The notes beneath the pieces were generated by a model that searched no databases, was not told the origin of the DNA, and saw only the letters and a list, made by a program, of their open reading frames with translations. Source: Rugamonas brunnea (GTDB lineage Bacteria; Pseudomonadota; Gammaproteobacteria; Burkholderiales; Burkholderiaceae_D). From it: a DNA stretch of 64,000 nucleotides. This document shows, one piece after another, positions 57,188 through 64,000 of the stretch. How positions within the stretch are numbered: position 1 is the stretch's first letter; each line of letters starts with the position of its first letter. A program made the translations under genes and the position numbers. The DNA lies in contig NZ_JACEZT010000002.1 in the NCBI RefSeq assembly GCF_014042345.1, positions 1 through 64,000 on the forward strand, read 5' to 3'.

Positions 57188-58468
57188 ATGATCGATTTAT
57201 CCCGCAACGATACGAACCCGCAAGGCTTGCGCGTGCGCGAGTTTTATCTGGGCCGCCAACCGATACTGGACCGCCACCAGGCCCTGTTCGGCTACGAGCT
57301 GCTGTTCCGCAACGCTCCCGTGGGCCCGGCCCATGTCACCGACGACCTGTCGGCCACCGCGTCCGTCATCGCCCACGCGGCCCAGTTGGGCATGGAGCGG
57401 GTGGTGGGCGACGCGCTGGGCTTCGTGCATGCCGATGCCGACGTCATCATGAGCGACATCTTTTCCTTCTTGCCGCGCGAGAAAGTGGTGCTGGAAGTCA
57501 CGGACGCCGTGACGCTCACGCCAGCCGTGCTGCAACGCATGACGGAACTGGTGGGGCAGGGCTTCAGCTTCGCGCTCGATAACGTGACGTCCGACACGGG
57601 CCACGTCCAGGCCCTGTTGCCGCTGGTGGAATACGTCAAGATGGACATGCGCAACCTGCCGCTGGCCGAACTGATGAAGCTTGCGCCGCGCTTCCGCCAG
57701 GACAACAAGAAGCTGGTGGCGGAAAAAGTGGAAACCCGCGACGAGTTCAAGAACTGCCTGGACCTGGGCTTTGATTATTTCCAGGGCTATTACTTCGCCA
57801 AGCCCGTCATCATGAGCGGCAAGAAGTTGTCGCCGTCGCAGCTGGCCGTGATGGAGCTGATGACGCTGGTGACCTCGGACGCCGACAACCTGGAGATCGA
57901 GCGCGCCATCAAGCGCGACGTGTCGCTGGCCCTGAACCTGCTGCGCCTGGTCAACACGCCGGCCGTGGGCGCGCGCCAGCGCATCGATTCCCTGAGCCAG
58001 GCCGTCACCATCCTGGGCCGGCGCCAGTTGCAGCGCTGGCTGCAGATCATGCTGTACGCGGAACCGAGCAAACGGGGCCACAGCATGACCCCGTTGCTGA
58101 TGCTGGCCACCACGCGTGGCCGCCTGCTGGAACTGCTGGCCAGTAAGCTGCGCCCCAGCCATCGCCATGCGGCCGATATCGCTTTCACGGTGGGCATCAT
58201 GTCGTTGATGGACACCTTGTTCGGCATCCCCATGGCCGACATCCTGCAGCAAATCCCCGTCAACGACGAAGTGGCCGAGGCGCTGATGTTCCGTGGCGGT
58301 TTCTTTGGCGACTTGCTCAAGCTGGCCGAATGCATCGAACGCATCGAAGAAATGGACGATCACATCATCCCCACGCTGCGCGACCTGGCCATGTCCACCG
58401 ACGAACTGGTGGAACTGGAAATGGCCGCCTTCGAGTGGAGCGATAACGTGGTGCGCTACGCGCTGTAA
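57188..58468 (+). CDS. EAL-like and HDOD domain signalling protein
   Basis: A 426-residue cytoplasmic protein of the YuxH type. The N-terminal half is an EAL-like fold (FYLGRQPILDRHQALFGYELLFRN, EKVVLEVTDAV, FALDNVTSDTGH, KLVAEKVETRDEFKNCLDLGFDYFQGYYF). Its catalytic EAL signature and several metal ligands are absent, so c-di-GMP hydrolysis is unlikely. The C-terminal half is HDOD (LNLLRLVNTPAVGARQRIDSLSQAVTILGRRQLQRWL). Such proteins often control motility or surface growth. It stands alone and ends in a strong terminator. Confidence 0.9.
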   Translation: MIDLSRNDTNPQGLRVREFYLGRQPILDRHQALFGYELLFRNAPVGPAHVTDDLSATASVIAHAAQLGMERVVGDALGFVHADADVIMSDIFSFLPREKVVLEVTDAVTLTPAVLQRMTELVGQGFSFALDNVTSDTGHVQALLPLVEYVKMDMRNLPLAELMKLAPRFRQDNKKLVAEKVETRDEFKNCLDLGFDYFQGYYFAKPVIMSGKKLSPSQLAVMELMTLVTSDADNLEIERAIKRDVSLALNLLRLVNTPAVGARQRIDSLSQAVTILGRRQLQRWLQIMLYAEPSKRGHSMTPLLMLATTRGRLLELLASKLRPSHRHAADIAFTVGIMSLMDTLFGIPMADILQQIPVNDEVAEALMFRGGFFGDLLKLAECIERIEEMDDHIIPTLRDLAMSTDELVELEMAAFEWSDNVVRYAL

Positions 58469-58501
58469 CGACGCTGCCACCCCGGCCCGTTTTTCTCCGA
58501 C

Positions 58502-58527
58502 CGCCGCGCCCCGCGCGGCGTTTTTTT
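58502..58527 (+). terminator. Rho-independent terminator after the EAL/HDOD gene
   Basis: CGCCGCGC-CCC-GCGCGGCG forms a perfect 8-bp stem followed by seven T residues, 33 bases after the stop. Confidence 0.9.
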
Positions 58528-58540
58528 GTCCGGCCGCCGC

Positions 58541-58933
58541 TCAGGTGGCATGGCCGGCGCCCGGCCAGTGCTTGTGCAGTTCGGGATCGGTCTGCATTTC
58601 CCACAGTGCCAGCACGACCACGGCCAGCCCCACGATCACTTCATTCCACATCAGCGGGCGCTGGTCCGCCACTTTCAGCACCCATGGCGAGATCGCCACC
58701 CAGATGCCGACGAACAGATTGACCAGCACGGCCCAGAAATAGGTGCGGTACAGCTCGAACGCGGCCAGGATCGCGATCACGGCGCCCGAGATGAAGGCGT
58801 TCCAGGCCGGCGCCGATGGAATCGCATAGGAAAACACCCACGGGGTGATGAACAGCCACAGCCCCAGCAGCAGGATCAGCTGGTCCTGCCATCGCTTGGC
58901 TGAAACGGGGTTGGTATCTGGATTGGTAGCCAT
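58541..58933 (-). CDS. SPW-repeat membrane protein
   Basis: A 130-residue inner-membrane protein with four hydrophobic helices. Two Trp-Pro-type repeats, FITPWVFSYA and AISPWVLKVA, define the SPW family. The N-terminal 15 residues are polar. The frame opens at 58981, but the ATG at 58933, preceded by GGAGG, is the better start. Function of the family is unknown. Confidence 0.85.
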   Translation of the reverse strand: MATNPDTNPVSAKRWQDQLILLLGLWLFITPWVFSYAIPSAPAWNAFISGAVIAILAAFELYRTYFWAVLVNLFVGIWVAISPWVLKVADQRPLMWNEVIVGLAVVVLALWEMQTDPELHKHWPGAGHAT

Positions 58934-59791
58934 AGTGCCTCCTTGGGAAGTTGGCCGGCGCTGCGCGGCGGCCCTGTGCATCTTAGGCCGGCGTTGGCGC
59001 CCAAAGTTCCCGGCTGGTGCACCGCGACGGGCGGGCCGGGGGTGGTGGAAGGCCCATGGTAGCCAGATCCCGCCGCCCCATGGCGCACGCTTGGCGCCGA
59101 TCGAACGAGTTGCTGTCGGGTAAAGTTTCTGTGAAACATGCCGTTACAGAAGGATACAAAGCGCATACCGAAAGCAGCCCCATGCCCCTCACCATCAAAT
59201 CGCTGATCGCCCATTGCGTCAACCAGACCATACGCAGCTATTACCCGCAGCAATACAGTTCGCTATGCCATGTGTATGCGGTGGTCGGCTCCAACCTGAT
59301 CAGCATCGTGCTCGATCGCGTGTACCGGCCCGTGGCGGGGCTGGCGGCCGTCGATTGCGGCGGCGGGCAGCTGATGCGCATGGTTGATAATGCGGCGTTC
59401 GCCAACCCGGCCGGCGGCGCCTACCATTGCTGGATCGAGTCGGCCGACGGGCTGGGTGAACCGGACGTGGTGGACCTGACGTTCCGCCACAACCACACCT
59501 ATGCGGAAAAGAATGGCTACACGTGGCACAAGGACACGCCACCCGACTACCTGTGGGGGCCGCGCAGCCAGATCGTGGTGCGGGCCGGGCTGGACGCGCT
59601 GCCGTCCTCGTTCCCGGACGGCACCGTATGGTTGCAGGAGACTGAGGAGGGCTGGCAGTGGATGACGCGCCAGCTGGCCGAACACCAGAACGCCTTCGTG
59701 GCGCTGACGGCCGAGGCGCTCAAGCTGCTGCAGGCCAGCCTGCCGCCCGATTCGCGCCTGCTGCCGCAGCCGCGTACGGAACAGCCCGGTG

Positions 59792-63577
<3,786 letters not shown>

Positions 63578-63633
63578 TTGATACTTTCTGAGGGCGGAAG
63601 GGCGGCCGCTGGAAAAGTTGACGGCGGTCTAAA

Positions 63634-63662
63634 ATTATACGGCATCGCGGGGGAAGCTTCAG
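63634..63662 (-). promoter_or_regulatory. Sigma-70 promoter of metH
   Basis: On the minus strand CTGAAG (63657-63662) and a perfect TATAAT (63634-63639) are 17 bases apart. This gives a leader of about 50 bases, too short for an SAH or cobalamin riboswitch. Confidence 0.65.
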
Positions 63663-63693
63663 GCCGCTGCTGCGTCGCAGCAACAACGCCCAT

Positions 63694-63716
63694 ATTTGTG
63701 CAAAATATGCACAAAT
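63694..63716. promoter_or_regulatory. Inverted repeat operator between metH and the isochorismatase-type gene
   Basis: ATTTGTGCA and TGCACAAAT form perfect 9-bp arms around AAATA. The site lies about 30 bases upstream of the metH -35 box and about 80 bases before the divergent start, so a bound regulator could affect either gene. No regulator gene is adjacent inside the window. Confidence 0.55.
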
Positions 63717-63795
63717 TATGTGGTGTTTGACGTCTGGTGCTGTGTTGGGTGCGCAAATAAGATGGCTGCACTGACCAACTTTTGAGGAGCACACC

Positions 63796-64000
63796 ATGAC
63801 CGCCACCCTGCGCAGCATCGCCGGCCTCCAACCCGTCCAGCAGCTGGACGCCGCCAGCACCGCCGTGCTGCTGATCGATTTCCAAAACGAGTACTACAAC
63901 GGCCGCGTGCCCATCCCGGACGGCCTGCCGGCCCTGCGCAACGCCAACCGCCTGGCCGCGCTGGCGGACGCCCACGGCATGCCCGTGTTCCACATCCAGC
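63796..64000 (+). CDS. Isochorismatase-family cysteine hydrolase (3' partial)
   Basis: The first 68 residues are visible and the frame runs off the window. STAVLLIDFQNEYYNGRVPI contains the catalytic Asp of isochorismatase-like hydrolases (nicotinamidase, ureidosuccinate and related amidases). LADAHGMPVFHIQ is the usual next strand. GAGGAG lies before the ATG. The catalytic Lys and Cys would lie beyond the edge, so the substrate cannot be suggested. It is divergent from metH with an inverted repeat between them. Confidence 0.85.
   Translation, partial: MTATLRSIAGLQPVQQLDAASTAVLLIDFQNEYYNGRVPIPDGLPALRNANRLAALADAHGMPVFHIQ

Noticed and set aside
63578..63633. SAH or cobalamin riboswitch in the metH leader
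   Set aside because: With the TATAAT at 63634 the leader is only about 50 bases and shows no matching core.

Overview
The window looks like a chromosome segment of a betaproteobacterium of the Burkholderiales, most likely family Oxalobacteraceae (Massilia/Duganella/Janthinobacterium group). This rests on the high-GC codon use, DUF3567 and UbiK-type small genes, the gshA-gshB-EIIA-HPr-EI cluster, metX-metW, a single full-length metH, and the combined mreBCD-mrdAB-rlpA block. The genus is an inference; no rRNA gene is present.

Positions 1 to 12065 are accessory DNA, visibly more A/T-rich than the rest. They end inside comM (yifB). Only the first ~285 codons of comM remain. The junction reads ...ACA, then ACCGC, then comM, with a ladder of AATTGA-type repeats just inside the end. 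This is what one expects of a Tn7-like (Tn6022/AbaR-type) transposon, a group known to use comM as target with an ACCGC duplication. The other end and the transposition genes lie left of the window. The visible cargo starts with a 5'-truncated IS21-family element (istA-istB). A dense set of putative anti-phage genes follows: a possible D-QxK nuclease, a D12-class adenine methylase and two paralogous ParB-like proteins on the minus strand; a divergent DUF6602-like nuclease; and a Septu-like HNH/ATPase pair followed by a Fic protein. The methylase / paired ParB-like / nuclease cluster is the best candidate for an undescribed system.

From 12 kb on the content is core genome. A nitrogen cluster (NtrC site, sigma-54 promoter, TorF-like porin, glnK, amtB) is followed by glutathione synthesis (gshA, gshB) and a PTS phosphorelay (EIIA-Man, HPr, EI) with no sugar permease. 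Then come metX-metW-ampG-M48 protease-RluA-type synthase with overlapping or abutting ends, xth and pyrE diverging, a hydrolase, and a fadH / NTF2-like / PadR group with two AphA-like operators.

From 32.8 to 58.5 kb the layout is: gatCAB on the minus strand; the rod-shape operon mreB-mreC-mreD-mrdA-rodA plus rlpA; a minus-strand block of SPOR protein, coaX, birA, an SDR, dsbA, an FtsN-like SPOR protein and argS; then rsmB, a DUF4390 gene, an NtrY-like kinase and a short NtrX-like regulator without an AAA+ domain. A mini COG0523-like protein, DUF3567, a YafJ-type amidotransferase and an EAL-like/HDOD protein follow. The right end holds an SPW-repeat membrane protein, an unrecognised gene, metH (minus strand), and the start of an isochorismatase-family hydrolase cut by the window edge. 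Several start sites were moved inward from the longest reading frame on the basis of signal peptides, ribosome sites and family length.
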